Shown here: positions 30,955-40,063 of the stretch, piece by piece
How the letters are laid out: each line of letters begins with the position of its first letter
Position numbering within the stretch: the stretch's first letter is position 1
Assembly (NCBI RefSeq): GCF_014649115.1
Contig: NZ_BMSK01000005.1
Coordinates: forward strand, 347,590-411,589
Direction: 5' to 3'
DNA: 64,000 nt
DNA from: Streptomyces eurythermus
Lineage (GTDB): Bacteria > Actinomycetota > Actinomycetes > Streptomycetales > Streptomycetaceae
Program-made: the position numbers and the translations under genes
Notes under the pieces: model-generated
What the model saw: the letters and a program-made list of their open reading frames with translations, nothing else
The model's database searches: none
Told to the model about the DNA's origin: nothing

Positions 30955-33474
30955 CTACTCGCCGGGGTGGGCGAGTTCGATGTCGTGGCCGTCCACGCCG
31001 GGGCCGGTCACGGTCAGCGCGGTGGCCACCGGCGGGTAGCCGGTCGCGATGACGGTGTACTCGCCGCCGTCCAGGTCGGTGAAGGCGTACGCGCCGTCCG
31101 CGCCGGTGGTGGCGGTGCCGACCACGTTGCCCGCCTGGTCGACCAGGGTGACCCGGGCGTCGGCCAGCGGGCCGTGCGGGGCCCGGACGACACCCTGGAG
31201 CCGGGCACCGGCGTCCAGGTCGACCTCGATCCGGGTGACGCCGGTGGCGCCGACCTCGACCGGCAGGGCCCGCGGCCGGTAGCCGCTCGCGTTGACCGCG
31301 ACGGTCACCGTGCCGGGCACCAGGTCGGCGAGGGCGAAGTCGCCCTGCTCGCCGGTGGCGGCGGTGGCCAGCAGGTCACCGCGCACATCGGTGACGATCA
31401 CCATGGCGTCCTTGACCGGCAGCGCGCTCCCGGCGGCCCGGACCACACCGGTCAGCCCGCTGGTGCCGCTGAGCAGGATGTCGTACGCCACCGGCTCCTC
31501 GCCCACCACGATGGTGGAGGCCTGCGGCTGGTAGCCGTCGGCGGAGGCGATCAGGACGTAGCTGCCGGTGCCGGGGGCGTCGAGCGCGTAGGAACCGTCG
31601 GCCTGGGCGACCGAGCGGCCCAGCTGGCGGCCGGACAGCGAGATCAGGGTGACCGCGGCCTGCGGGACCGGGGCGCTCTCGGCGCCGCGGACGAAGCCGT
31701 GCACCGGGGTGCCGCCGTGGCCCGCGCCGGGCTCGGCGATCGTGGCGACGGCCGCCATGGGCCGGGTGTCGGCGGCGGTGCCGTCGGACGCGGCCGGGGC
31801 GGTCTGGGCGACCGCGGCCGGGACCGGGGCCTGGGCGGCCTGGGCGGCGGCCGGGGCCTCGGCCTGGGCCGGGGTGTCGCCGTCGGCGGACTGCGCGAGC
31901 GCGCCCTTGGTCTTCAGCGGGACCTCCTTGATGAACAGCGTGATCAGGAAGGCGACGGCGGCGAGGCAGCCGGCGATGAAGAAGACGTCGGCGATGCCGT
32001 GGCCGTAGGCGCTCTCCATCAGCGTCCGGATGGGCGCCGGGAGCTTGTCCATGTCCGGGATGCTGTCGGTCGAGCCGGAGCTGCCGGCCAGCGCGGCCTG
32101 GGACTTCGGGTCCAGCGCGGCGACGCCGTCCTTGACGTAGTGGGTGATCCGGCGGGACATCACGGCACCGAGCGCGGAGACGCCGACCGCACCGCCGAGG
32201 GAGCGGAAGAAGGTGACCGTGGAGCTGGCCGAGCCGAGGTCGGAGGGCGCCACCTGGTTCTGCGTGGCGAGCACCAGGTTCTGCATCATCATGCCGATGC
32301 CGAGACCCAGCAGGGCCATGAAGACGGCCATCTTCCAGTAGTCCGTGTCGTACCGGATGCCGCCGAGCAGCATCAGCCCGGCCGTGACCAGCACGCCACC
32401 GCTGACCAGCCACGCCTTCCAGCGGCCGGTGCGGGTGATGAACTGACCCGAGACGGTCGAGGAGACGAACAGACCGCCGATCATCGGGATGGTCATGACG
32501 CCCGACATGGTCGGGGACTTGTCGCGCGCCAGCTGGAAGTACTGGCTGAAGAACACGGTGCCGGTGAACATCGCGATACCGACGAACAGCGAGGCGAGCG
32601 AGGCCAGCGTGATCGTGCGGTTCTTGAACAGACGCAGCGGGATGATCGGCTCGCTCGCCTTGGACTCCGCGAGCACGAACAGCGCGCCGAGGACGATCGA
32701 GCCGCCGACCATCGCGTAGGTCTGCCAGGACAGCCAGTCGTACTTGTCACCGGCGAAGGTGACCCAGACCAGCAGCAGGGAGACGGCGGCGGCGATCAGG
32801 GTCGCGCCGCCCCAGTCGACCTTGACCTGGCGCTTGACCACGGGCAGGTGCAGGGTCTTCTGCAGCACGATCAGCGCGAGGATCGCGAAGGGCACACCGA
32901 CGTAGAAGCACCAGCGCCAGCCCAGCCAGGAGGTGTCGGTGATGACACCGCCGAGCAGCGGGCCGCCGACGGTGGCGACGGCGAAGGTGGCGCCGAGGTA
33001 GCCGGAGTACCGGCCGCGCTCGCGCGGGGAGATCATCGCGGCCATGACGATCTGGGCCAGGGCGGACAGACCGCCGACGCCGATGCCCTGGAACACCCGG
33101 AAGGTGATGAGCATGCCGGGGTTCTGCGACAGGCCGGCCGCCATGGAGGCGACGACGTAGATGATGAGGGCTATCTGGACGAGAGCCTTCTTGCTGTACA
33201 GGTCGGCGAGCTTGCCCCACAGGGGAGTGGCCGCGGTCATCGACAGCAGGGCGGCCGTGACCACCCAGGTGTAGGCGGACTGGCCGCCGCCGAGGTCCCC
33301 GATGATCTCCGGCAGGGCGTTGGAGACGATCGTGGACGACAGGATCGCCACGAACATGCCGAGCAGCAGCCCGGACAGGGCCTCCATGATCTGCCGGTGC
33401 GTCATCGGGGCGTCGCCTTGGCCTCCCCCGTGCTTGGCGTGAGCCCGCACACCGGCTGGTGTGGTCGTTGCCAT
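30955..33474 (-). CDS. DHA2 MFS exporter with C-terminal CarboxypepD_reg-like repeats
   Basis: The 839-residue protein has residues ~25-550 as a 14-TM multidrug exporter ('LSSTIVSNALPEIIGDLGGG', 'PLWGKLADLYSKK', 'RVFQGIGVGGLSALAQIV'). After an Ala/Gln linker come three tandem beta-sandwich repeats (about 600-835), each shaped like 'GSYALDAPGTGSYVLIASADG'. The ATG at 33474 follows AAGGAAG. MFS proteins normally lack such tails; the repeats may bind peptidoglycan, protein or ligand at the membrane. It is probably co-transcribed with the MarR gene 14 bp upstream. Confidence 0.88.
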   Translation of the reverse strand: MATTTPAGVRAHAKHGGGQGDAPMTHRQIMEALSGLLLGMFVAILSSTIVSNALPEIIGDLGGGQSAYTWVVTAALLSMTAATPLWGKLADLYSKKALVQIALIIYVVASMAAGLSQNPGMLITFRVFQGIGVGGLSALAQIVMAAMISPRERGRYSGYLGATFAVATVGGPLLGGVITDTSWLGWRWCFYVGVPFAILALIVLQKTLHLPVVKRQVKVDWGGATLIAAAVSLLLVWVTFAGDKYDWLSWQTYAMVGGSIVLGALFVLAESKASEPIIPLRLFKNRTITLASLASLFVGIAMFTGTVFFSQYFQLARDKSPTMSGVMTIPMIGGLFVSSTVSGQFITRTGRWKAWLVSGGVLVTAGLMLLGGIRYDTDYWKMAVFMALLGLGIGMMMQNLVLATQNQVAPSDLGSASSTVTFFRSLGGAVGVSALGAVMSRRITHYVKDGVAALDPKSQAALAGSSGSTDSIPDMDKLPAPIRTLMESAYGHGIADVFFIAGCLAAVAFLITLFIKEVPLKTKGALAQSADGDTPAQAEAPAAAQAAQAPVPAAVAQTAPAASDGTAADTRPMAAVATIAEPGAGHGGTPVHGFVRGAESAPVPQAAVTLISLSGRQLGRSVAQADGSYALDAPGTGSYVLIASADGYQPQASTIVVGEEPVAYDILLSGTSGLTGVVRAAGSALPVKDAMVIVTDVRGDLLATAATGEQGDFALADLVPGTVTVAVNASGYRPRALPVEVGATGVTRIEVDLDAGARLQGVVRAPHGPLADARVTLVDQAGNVVGTATTGADGAYAFTDLDGGEYTVIATGYPPVATALTVTGPGVDGHDIELAHPGE

Positions 33475-33487
33475 GGGCTTCCTTTTC

Positions 33488-33982
33488 TTACGTGCTTGCG
33501 GGTGTACGGGTGGTCTCATCGACTACGGGGGCGGGGAGCCGGACCGGGGCGGACCGGCAGTCGCCGAACGAGTCACGCAGCCGCGTCATCAGCCGGATCA
33601 GCTGGCCGACCTCGTCGTCGGTCCAGTCCGCCAGCCGCTCGGCGAGCAGATGCGTGGTCCGCCGGGACAGCTCGTCGAGCTGGTCCAGACCCTCCGGGGT
33701 CAGGCGCAGGATGCGCGACCGTTTGTCCGCCGGGTCCGGGAGCCGCTCGATCCAGCCGCGTGCGGCCACGTGCGCGACATGCCGGCTGGTGACCGACATG
33801 TCCACGGCGAGCAGTTCCGCGAGCTTGCTCATGCGCATGTCGCCGTGGCGGCCGAGCAGGGTCAGCACGGCGGCCGAGCCTGCCGGGCAGTCGGGCGGCA
33901 GGATCCGCCCCATGTCCCGTTTCACGGCTCCGACGGCACTGAGCTGACGCGCCAGCTCTTCAAACTGCGCCCGCTCGGCCAT
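33488..33982 (-). CDS. MarR-family transcriptional regulator
   Basis: The 164-residue winged-helix protein has a recognition region 'MRMSKLAELLAVDMSVTSRH', wing 'LPDPADKRSRILRLTPEGLD' and the helical dimer ends of the MarR family. ATG 33982 with GGGAGG. It heads an operon with the MFS exporter, the classic arrangement for a MarR repressor and its efflux target. Its inducer is unknown. The AT-rich upstream region holds inverted repeats. Confidence 0.88.
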   Translation of the reverse strand: MAERAQFEELARQLSAVGAVKRDMGRILPPDCPAGSAAVLTLLGRHGDMRMSKLAELLAVDMSVTSRHVAHVAARGWIERLPDPADKRSRILRLTPEGLDQLDELSRRTTHLLAERLADWTDDEVGQLIRLMTRLRDSFGDCRSAPVRLPAPVVDETTRTPAST

Positions 33983-33989
33983 CACACCT

Positions 33990-34100
33990 CCCGTATTCGT
34001 TGCTTGGGGCAACCATAGGACTGTTTGGTTGCTGAAGGCAAACAATCATGAGGGTGGCCGCTGCAAAAACTTGGCAAAGGCAAGTATTGCTAACGTAAAT
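33990..34100. promoter_or_regulatory. MarR operator/promoter region
   Basis: Several partial inverted repeats built from TTGC/GCAA lie here, including GTTGCTTGGGGCAAC and TTTGGTTGCTGAAGGCAAA, plus CTTGGCAAAGGCAAG further right. The region is AT-richer than its surroundings. MarR autoregulatory sites are expected in exactly this place. Confidence 0.45.
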
Positions 34101-34188
34101 GTGCAGGTGAGTGCGGGTGGGGTGCCCCCGTCTGTCCCGAAGGCCCCGCACTTGGGCCGCTCACCTGGATTCGCTAGGGTCTCGGGGC

Positions 34189-34389
34189 ATGGCTAACACC
34201 CAGGGCCCCCAGGGCAATTACGACCCCGCAGGCAGCACCCAGATGTTCCGCGCCTTCGTCGACGAGGCGCCCCAGGGGCGACAGGGGCAGCGGCAGGCGG
34301 CCTCCTCCGGCCCCCGGCTCGGTGTGATCGTCGGCGTCATCGTGGCGCTCGTCGTGGTGGCCGGCGTCGCCTGGCTGGCGCTGAAGTAG
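34189..34389 (+). CDS. small C-terminally anchored membrane protein, 66 aa
   Basis: The short protein has a polar N-terminus ('STQMFRAFVDEAPQGRQGQ') and a single C-terminal membrane helix ('LGVIVGVIVALVVVAGVAWL'). The start is ATG 34189 (MANTQGPQGN). It is probably a conserved small Streptomyces protein. No function can be assigned. Confidence 0.65.
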   Translation: MANTQGPQGNYDPAGSTQMFRAFVDEAPQGRQGQRQAASSGPRLGVIVGVIVALVVVAGVAWLALK

Positions 34390-34407
34390 GGGCCGGCCCG
34401 TAAGGGC

Positions 34408-35196
34408 TCAGTCCCAGTCGACCGAGACCTCGCGCGTCTCGACGCGCATCCCGAGCGGCACCCGCCACGCGTCCACGCACACCGTCCACGCCGGGCTCCG
34501 CCGCGCGCCCGCGGCGAGCGGCACCGGCAGCGGAACGGTCGACTCCACCGTCCCCCAGTCCACACCGAGCGCGCCGATGATGTGCGTCCCGAACCTCACC
34601 GAGCCAGAACGCACCGCCGTACCACCGGAGTTGTGGAAGGTGACGGTCACCTCCTGGCACCAGCGCCGGTCGGTGCCCTCGGTCACCGGCTCCCCCCAGG
34701 ACAGCGCGGCGGGCGTCGTGGGACCGGGCGCCGGGCCGCCGGCCGGGGCGTCCGGCGAGGGCGTGGCGGCCGGGGGCACCGAGACCGCCGGTGCCGTCGT
34801 ACGGGCGTCCTGTCCGCCGCTCCTCCCGGGGGCGCCGGGGGTCGCGCCGTGCGTGCTCGCCGTGCCCCGGGGTGCCGGGGTACCGGCGCTCGTGTGACCG
34901 GCCGGGCCTCGCGTGCGCGCCGCCGGGCCGCTCGCGTGCGGGGCCTCCCCTCCGCTCGCCCCGCCCGCCGCGGGCCCGTCCAGCGGCACCAGCGTCACCG
35001 GCTCCGTCGGCGCCACGGCCGTCGGACCGCCCCGGCCCGCGCCGACCGCGGTGTAACCGCCGCCCGGGCCGCCTCCCCCGCACGCGGCCACCACCGCGCC
35101 CAGGACGACGACGGCCGCCGAAGCCGCCGTGACGGCGCCCCGGCGGCCGCGTGTCCATGCCGTCGTGTGCGGTACCCCGGTACGCAGCATCCGCAC
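34408..35196 (-). CDS. putative lipoprotein with Pro/Thr-rich linker
   Basis: The 262-residue protein has an N-terminal signal ending in lipobox 'VVAAC' (Cys about 39), a long Pro/Ala/Thr/Gly stretch and a C-terminal beta-rich domain of about 100 residues ('ALSWGEPVTEGTDRRWCQEV', 'TVTFHNSGGTAVRSGSVRFG'), with Cys residues in 'WCQEV' and 'WTVCVDAW'. This looks like a surface-exposed binding module on a stalk. It lies beside sigN, but a regulatory link is not shown. Confidence 0.68.
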   Translation of the reverse strand: MRMLRTGVPHTTAWTRGRRGAVTAASAAVVVLGAVVAACGGGGPGGGYTAVGAGRGGPTAVAPTEPVTLVPLDGPAAGGASGGEAPHASGPAARTRGPAGHTSAGTPAPRGTASTHGATPGAPGRSGGQDARTTAPAVSVPPAATPSPDAPAGGPAPGPTTPAALSWGEPVTEGTDRRWCQEVTVTFHNSGGTAVRSGSVRFGTHIIGALGVDWGTVESTVPLPVPLAAGARRSPAWTVCVDAWRVPLGMRVETREVSVDWD

Positions 35197-35239
35197 ATGG
35201 TGTCTGACGAGACGTCAGATGGAAAGCGGGTGGCGGACC

Positions 35240-36217
35240 TCAGTCCGAGATCAGGCCCTCGCGCAGCTGGGCCAGCGTCCGGGTGAGCAGCCGGGAGACA
35301 TGCATCTGGGAGATGCCGACCTCCTCGCCGATCTGCGACTGCGTCATGTTGGCGAAGAAGCGCAGCATGATGATCCGGCGCTCCCGGGGCGGGAGTTTGG
35401 CCAGCAGGGGCTTGAGGGACTCGCGGTACTCCACGCCCTCCAGCGCCGTGTCCTCGTAGCCGAGCCGGTCGGCCAGCGAGCCCTCGCCGCCGTCGTCCTC
35501 GGGGGCCGGGGAGTCGAGGGAGGAGGCGGTGTAGGCGTTGCCGACCGCGAGGCCGTCGACCACGTCCTCCTCGGAGACGCCGAGCACGGCGGCCAGTTCG
35601 GTGACCGTGGGCGAGCGGTCCAGCTTCTGGGACAGCTCGTCGCTGGCCTTGGTCAGGGCCAGGCGCAGCTCCTGGAGGCGCCGCGGCACCCGCACGGACC
35701 ACGAGGTGTCCCGGAAGAAGCGCTTGATCTCGCCGACCACGGTGGGCATCGCGAACGTCGGGAACTCCACGCCCCGCTCGCAGTCGAACCGGTCGATCGC
35801 CTTGATCAGGCCGATGGTGCCGACCTGGACGATGTCCTCCATCGGCTCGTTGCGGGAGCGGAAGCGGGCCGCCGCGTACCGGACCAGCGGGAGGTTCAGC
35901 TCGATCAGGGTGTCCCGGACGTACGCCCGCTCGGGGCTGTCCTGCTCGAGCGCGGCCAGGCGCAGGAACAGCGACCGGGACAGGGTGCGGGTGTCGATGT
36001 TCGCCGCCGCCTGCGGGGCCGGGAGCGTTTCGGCGGACGGGTCGACGGCCTGGGCCGGCACGGTGTCGAGGGCCGGCACTGCGTCGAGGGAAGGCACGGC
36101 GTCGAGGGCCGTGACACCCTCGAAGCCGTCGAGGACGTCGAGAGCGTCGAGCTCCTTGGGCGCTGCCTCGCTCTTCGTCGGCGTCAGCACCTTCGAGCTG
36201 CCCTGGTCTGCGGACAT
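35240..36217 (-). CDS. sigN: RNA polymerase sigma factor SigN (SigB/F/G class)
   Basis: The 325-residue group-3 sigma factor has region 2 '[20 protein letters not shown]' with '[17 protein letters not shown]', region 3 and region 4 '[19 protein letters not shown]'. The start is ATG 36217 behind GGGGGTGG; the first ~95 residues are a variable Asp/Ala-rich leader. It lies tandem and downstream of sigF, the arrangement of SCO4034-SCO4035, where SigN is developmentally controlled and SigF acts in spores. No anti-sigma gene is adjacent. Confidence 0.83.
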   Translation of the reverse strand: MSADQGSSKVLTPTKSEAAPKELDALDVLDGFEGVTALDAVPSLDAVPALDTVPAQAVDPSAETLPAPQAAANIDTRTLSRSLFLRLAALEQDSPERAYVRDTLIELNLPLVRYAAARFRSRNEPMEDIVQVGTIGLIKAIDRFDCERGVEFPTFAMPTVVGEIKRFFRDTSWSVRVPRRLQELRLALTKASDELSQKLDRSPTVTELAAVLGVSEEDVVDGLAVGNAYTASSLDSPAPEDDGGEGSLADRLGYEDTALEGVEYRESLKPLLAKLPPRERRIIMLRFFANMTQSQIGEEVGISQMHVSRLLTRTLAQLREGLISD

Positions 36218-36586
36218 GCCACCCCCTTTGGGTCGCGGGACGGTCGCGGCGGCGCCGTCTACGAGCAACGCAGCCTTCACCTGAATACCGGAGCCGGAGC
36301 CACGGCAAACGCGCTTCCCGCAGAATGTCACATGTCGGCAACGCTCTGTACCGACATGTCGACATGCGATGGGCGAATCGCCGCTGGAGAGAAGGGGTCT
36401 GACGGCATTTCGGCCCGTGTCTGTCGGCATCCGCCCTGGTGAGCGATTCGCTCGCGCCGGTTACCGATCGATCGGGTTTGCGATGCAGCACCGTCGGTGC
36501 CGTGCTTCCGTGCGCCCGTCATGCACCAGACGAACACCCGGCGTGCTCCGGTTCCGGCGCGGGGGAGTTCGCGTACCGTTCGGGGG
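36218..36586. other. sigF-sigN intergenic region
   Basis: No gene seen in 369 bp. It contains an inverted repeat CATGTCGG/CCGACATG (36331-36338 and 36351-36358) and repeated ACATGTC motifs upstream of sigN. A separate sigN promoter is likely here. Confidence 0.5.
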
Positions 36587-37444
36587 TTACGCGTCGATGC
36601 GGTTCGCGGAGCGCAGCCGCTGGAAGCTGCGCGCGAGCAGCCGGGAGACATGCATCTGGGAGACGCCGAGTTCGGCGCTGATCTGGGACTGCGTCAGATT
36701 GCTGTAGTAGCGCAGCAGCAGGATGCGCTGTTCCCGTTCGGGGAGCTGGACGAGGAGGTGGCGGACCAGGTCGCGATGTTCGACGCCGTCCAGGGCCGGG
36801 TCCTCGTAGCCGATCCGGTCCAGCAGGCCGGGCAGTCCGTCGCCCTCCTGGGCGGCCTCCAGGGAGGTGGCGTGGTAGGAGCGCCCCGCCTCGATGCAGC
36901 TGAGCACCTCCTCCTCGCTGATCCGCAGCCGCTCGGCGATCTCGGCGGTGCTCGGCGAGCGGCCGTAGAGCGTGGTCAGGTCCTCGGTCGCGCTGTTGAC
37001 CTGCACCCACAGCTCGTGCAGCCGGCGCGGGACGTGGACGGTGCGGACGTTGTCGCGGAAGTAGCGCTTGATCTCGCCGACCACGGTGGGCATCGCGAAG
37101 GTCGGGAACTGCACGCCCCGGTCCGGGTCGAACCGGTCGATGGCGTTGATCAGGCCGATGGTGCCGACCTGGATGACGTCCTCCATCGGCTCGTTGCGGG
37201 AGCGGAAACGGGCGGCGGCGTAGCGTACGAGCGGGAGGTTCGCCTCGATCAGCGCCCCGCGCACCCGGTTGTGCTCCGGCGTGCCGGGGGTCAGCTGCTT
37301 CAGTTCGGTGAAGAGCACCTGGGTCAGGGCGCGGGTGTCCGCGCCGCGCCGCTTTTCGGGGGCCGACGGGGTCGGGGACGCCGCCTCGTCCTGAGGGGGC
37401 GCAGTACTGGCCGACACGGTCAACGCCACCTCTTCATCCGTCAA
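36587..37444 (-). CDS. sigF: sporulation sigma factor SigF
   Basis: This protein of up to 285 residues closely matches Streptomyces SigF: '[13 protein letters not shown]', '[20 protein letters not shown]', '[13 protein letters not shown]' and '[20 protein letters not shown]'. In Streptomyces SigF is required late, for spore maturation and pigment. The start is uncertain: TTG 37444, or GTG 37429 or 37417 (after GAGGTGG). No adjacent anti-sigma gene is present. Confidence 0.88.
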   Translation of the reverse strand: MTDEEVALTVSASTAPPQDEAASPTPSAPEKRRGADTRALTQVLFTELKQLTPGTPEHNRVRGALIEANLPLVRYAAARFRSRNEPMEDVIQVGTIGLINAIDRFDPDRGVQFPTFAMPTVVGEIKRYFRDNVRTVHVPRRLHELWVQVNSATEDLTTLYGRSPSTAEIAERLRISEEEVLSCIEAGRSYHATSLEAAQEGDGLPGLLDRIGYEDPALDGVEHRDLVRHLLVQLPEREQRILLLRYYSNLTQSQISAELGVSQMHVSRLLARSFQRLRSANRIDA

Positions 37445-37555
37445 TCATCCGTCAAAAGCGGTCATAGCATCACAAGACATGTGCACTGTGTGCAAGCACC
37501 CGATAACGCCGTGTTGTCGCCGGACACCGACAAGTTGACGGGTGCGCGGCCATGC

Positions 37556-37593
37556 GAAAGCCCCCCGCCGGACACGGCCGGCGGGGGGCTTTC
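37556..37593. terminator. bidirectional-type terminator near the Dabb gene
   Basis: The strong stem GAAAGCCCCCCGCC/GGCGGGGGGCTTTC lies just past the Dabb stop on the minus strand, before the sigF upstream region. Confidence 0.8.
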
Positions 37594-37608
37594 GGGGGGC
37601 CTCGGGGA

Positions 37609-37902
37609 TCAGAACTCGTAGTCGGCGATCACCCAGGTGGCGAACTCGCGCCACTGTGCGCCGGCCGCCTGGTGGGCGGGGTGCTCCAGATAGCGCTTGA
37701 GGGCGTCGGCGTCGTCGACGGCCGAGTTGATCGCGAAGTCATAGGCGATGGGCCGGTCGCTGATGTTCCAGGCGCACTCCCAGAACCGCACCTCCTCGAT
37801 CTGTCCGCCGAGGGCGCGGAAGGCCTCGACACCCGCGACGACCCGCGGATCGTCGCGCTCGACGCCTTCGTTGAGCTTGAAGAGGACCAGATGACGGATC
37901 AT
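37609..37902 (-). CDS. Dabb-family (stress-responsive A/B barrel) protein
   Basis: The 97-residue alpha-beta barrel protein has 'MIRHLVLFKLNEGVERDDP' at the N-terminus and 'SDRPIAYDFAINSAVDDADA' with 'YLEHPAHQAAGAQWREF'. These are typical of the Dabb family, which forms dimeric barrels used as small enzymes or stress proteins. It follows the small hydrophobic gene by 9 bp and ends before a strong terminator. Substrate is unknown. Confidence 0.88.
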   Translation of the reverse strand: MIRHLVLFKLNEGVERDDPRVVAGVEAFRALGGQIEEVRFWECAWNISDRPIAYDFAINSAVDDADALKRYLEHPAHQAAGAQWREFATWVIADYEF

Positions 37903-37911
37903 GGGGGTACC

Positions 37912-38091
37912 TCAGCTCTTTCCTCCGTTGGCGGCCCAGGTCATGAAGTCCCCGATGGCCCCGGCCGCGTCCGATATGCCTTCGAAGCCTATCTGGACGT
38001 AGTCGGCCGCCTTGGCCGGGTCCGTGATGATCACGTACAACGCGAAGACCACCAGTACGTACACGGCGATCTTCTTGACGTTCACCGCCAC
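37912..38091 (-). CDS. small hydrophobic protein, 59 aa
   Basis: The protein reads 'VNVKKIAVYVLVVFALYVII', then an amphipathic 'ADYVQIGFEGISDAAGAIGD' segment. It has one membrane helix or uncleaved signal. GTG 38091 is placed 5 bp after GGGGAGG. It is probably co-transcribed with the Dabb gene. It appears to be a conserved actinobacterial small protein; its role is unknown. Confidence 0.68.
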   Translation of the reverse strand: MAVNVKKIAVYVLVVFALYVIITDPAKAADYVQIGFEGISDAAGAIGDFMTWAANGGKS

Positions 38092-38211
38092 CACGGCCTC
38101 CCCTGTACCGGGCCCCGAGGCCCCCTGTCGCCGGCCGCGAGTGTAACCTCCGGGCCGCGCGCGCCGGGCCGACGGCCCGCGGGCGCCCGCCCGTTGTGAT
38201 CCGGAACACGC

Positions 38212-38241
38212 GAAAGGCCCCGCCTTGCGGCGGGGCCTTTC
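38212..38241 (-). terminator. terminator after tRNA-Ser(CGA)
   Basis: The stem GAAAGGCCCCGCC/GGCGGGGCCTTTC with a TTGC loop, immediately past the minus-strand tRNA. Confidence 0.8.
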
Positions 38242-38247
38242 GAAGAG

Positions 38248-38332
38248 CGGTAGCGGAGGGATTTGAACCCTCGGTGACTTGCGCCACACTCGCTTTCGAG
38301 GCGAGCTCCTTCGGCCGCTCGGACACGCTACC
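38248..38332 (-). tRNA. tRNA-Ser (CGA)
   Basis: The acceptor GGTAGCG pairs with CGCTACC with a G discriminator. The anticodon stem CTCGC/GCGAG encloses loop CTCGAAA with anticodon CGA (38296-38298). A long variable arm and T-arm GAGGGTTCAAATCCCTC are present. CCA is not encoded. Confidence 0.95.
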
Positions 38333-38401
38333 GAGGGAGACCCTACAGCACAGGGCGGCATGGTTCGAAATCGATATCCGGCGGCGGCCCGGTGCTCCCG
38401 T

Positions 38402-38863
38402 TCAGCGGTCCCGGAAGAACTCCGTGAGCGGCCGGGCGCACTCCGCCGCGAGGACGCCCTCGATCACCTCCGGACGGTGGTTGAGCCGGCGGTCGCGCAT
38501 CACGTCCCACAGGGACCCGGCGGCGCCCGCCTTGTCGTCCCGGGCGCCGTAGACCACCCGGTCCACCCGGGACTGGACGAGCGCGCCGGCGCACATCGTG
38601 CACGGTTCCAGGGTCACCACGAGCGTGCAGCCGGTCAGCCGCCACTCGCGTGCCCGCCCTCCGGCGCCCGCCGCCTCGTTCAGGGTGGCCGCGGCCCGCC
38701 GGATGGCGAGGATCTCCGCGTGGGCCGTGGGATCGCCGGTGGCCTCACGCTCGTTGTGCCCGGCGCCGAGCACCGTCGTACCGTCCGGGGACAGCACGAC
38801 GGCGCCGACGGGGACGTCGCCGCCCCGGACGGCCAGGCCGGCCTGGTCCAGGGCGAGCCGCAT
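38402..38863 (-). CDS. tadA: tRNA-specific adenosine deaminase
   Basis: The 153-residue cytidine-deaminase-fold enzyme converts A34 to inosine in tRNA-Arg(ACG), which is also encoded in this window. Zinc motif 'TAHAEILAI' supplies His and the catalytic Glu, and 'LEPCTMCAGALVQSRVDRVV' supplies the Cys pair; 'ARDDKAGA' completes the pocket. ATG 38863 has no strong RBS, and upstream codons remain open to a CTG at the preceding gene's stop, so the N-terminus may be longer. It follows its partner gene. Confidence 0.93.
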   Translation of the reverse strand: MRLALDQAGLAVRGGDVPVGAVVLSPDGTTVLGAGHNEREATGDPTAHAEILAIRRAAATLNEAAGAGGRAREWRLTGCTLVVTLEPCTMCAGALVQSRVDRVVYGARDDKAGAAGSLWDVMRDRRLNHRPEVIEGVLAAECARPLTEFFRDR

Positions 38864-38952
38864 CGCCGCCCGCCAGCGGTCCCGAACCGGGTCCGGGGTG
38901 CCCTCGGGGCTCCGTACCGGGTCCGGGGTGTCCTGCGGATTCCGTGCCGTGG

Positions 38953-39486
38953 TCAGCGGACGGTCTCCAGCACCTCCGAGGCGCCCAGCGCCTCGGCGAT
39001 CGTGTTCAGCGCGTCGTTCGCGTCCAGGGAACGCAGCTCCTTCTCGCTGATGCCCAGGTCGTCGAGGATGCCGCTGTCGCCCACCGGGCTGTGCGTCACC
39101 GCGTCGGCGGCGCCGACCACCTCCTCGTCGTCGTCCTCGGACTCGCCGTCCTCGGTGCCGTCGAGGTCGAGGGCGTCCAGGTCCGGGCCGTCGTCGGCGC
39201 CGGGCTCCCGGCCGAGCAGTTCGTCGGTGAGCAGCAGCTCGCCGTAGGCGCTGCGGCGGGCGGCGGCGGCGTCCGAGACGTAGATGCGAGGGTCGTCCTC
39301 ACCGTCCACGCGGACGACACCGAACCAGGAGTCCTCCTGTTCGATCAGGACGAGCACCGTGTCCTCGTCGGGAGAGGCTTCCCGGGCCAGGTCGGCCAGA
39401 TCCGACAGGGTCTCCACATCGTCGAGCTCTGTGTCGCTCGCTTCCCACCCGTCTTCGGTGCGCGCGAGCAGTGCGGCGAAGTACAC
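38953..39486 (-). CDS. tRNA adenosine deaminase-associated protein
   Basis: The 177-residue acidic protein begins '[20 protein letters not shown]', the family's conserved N-terminus. It contains '[20 protein letters not shown]' and a long Asp/Glu-rich stretch in the middle. GTG 39486 is chosen because GGGAGAG is well placed; ATG 39507 is an alternative. It is always found next to tadA in Streptomyces. Its molecular role is unknown. Confidence 0.85.
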   Translation of the reverse strand: MYFAALLARTEDGWEASDTELDDVETLSDLADLAREASPDEDTVLVLIEQEDSWFGVVRVDGEDDPRIYVSDAAAARRSAYGELLLTDELLGREPGADDGPDLDALDLDGTEDGESEDDDEEVVGAADAVTHSPVGDSGILDDLGISEKELRSLDANDALNTIAEALGASEVLETVR

Positions 39487-39788
39487 CGTGACTCTCCCAC
39501 TGGTCATAGGCGTGCCGGTTGGGGGTCCCCCCGGCGGAGGTACGTGGGCGGGAAGAGCTGGGCTCCGAGCCCCACCCACTCGGAATCGTGGCAGAAACAA
39601 GGCGTTCAGGGGACGTCTTCGGCTCCCTGTGTCTGGCTGTTTCGATCGCGGATCCGTGATCGGCTCAGCAGCGCACTCATTGCGGCCACCTGCGGATCGT
39701 ACGCGGCTTTTCCCCGGGCCCACGCACGGCCACCTGTCCAACACCGGTGCGGGCGCCGCTCGTCCGGGCCGGTCACGGCCCCGCGGGA
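39487..39788. other. gap between deaminase-associated gene and small basic gene
   Basis: About 300 bp with no gene seen. It presumably contains the promoter of the leftward deaminase genes. No strong hairpin was noticed. Confidence 0.4.
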
Positions 39789-39983
39789 CTACCAGCGGAA
39801 CGTGCGCATCCGCAGCGCCTGGCGCAGCCGGGCGGCCTTGGTGCGCCGGGGCCGGACCCGGGCGCGCAGTTCCCGGGCCTCGGCGAGATCGCGCAGGAAC
39901 CGGGCGCGCCGCCTGCGGCGCTCGGCGTCGGGCTCGGGTTTCTCGGGCTGGTCAGGCAGGTCGGACACGTCACACCACCCCAC
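39789..39983 (-). CDS. small basic protein, hypothetical (64 aa)
   Basis: This very Arg-rich short protein ('[20 protein letters not shown]' and '[18 protein letters not shown]') is likely helical and nucleic-acid binding in character. It is divergent from upp. The start is GTG 39983, or a later GTG giving [11 protein letters not shown]. Rated modest because short basic frames arise easily in GC-rich DNA, but the gene position between two known genes supports it. Confidence 0.55.
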   Translation of the reverse strand: MGWCDVSDLPDQPEKPEPDAERRRRRARFLRDLAEARELRARVRPRRTKAARLRQALRMRTFRW

Positions 39984-40063
39984 TCCGTCCTTACCGCTTT
40001 CCCCCGGACGGCCGGTTTGACGCCAGCGTGAGGGCGGCCGGAGGCGCAGGTACCGTTAGGAGC

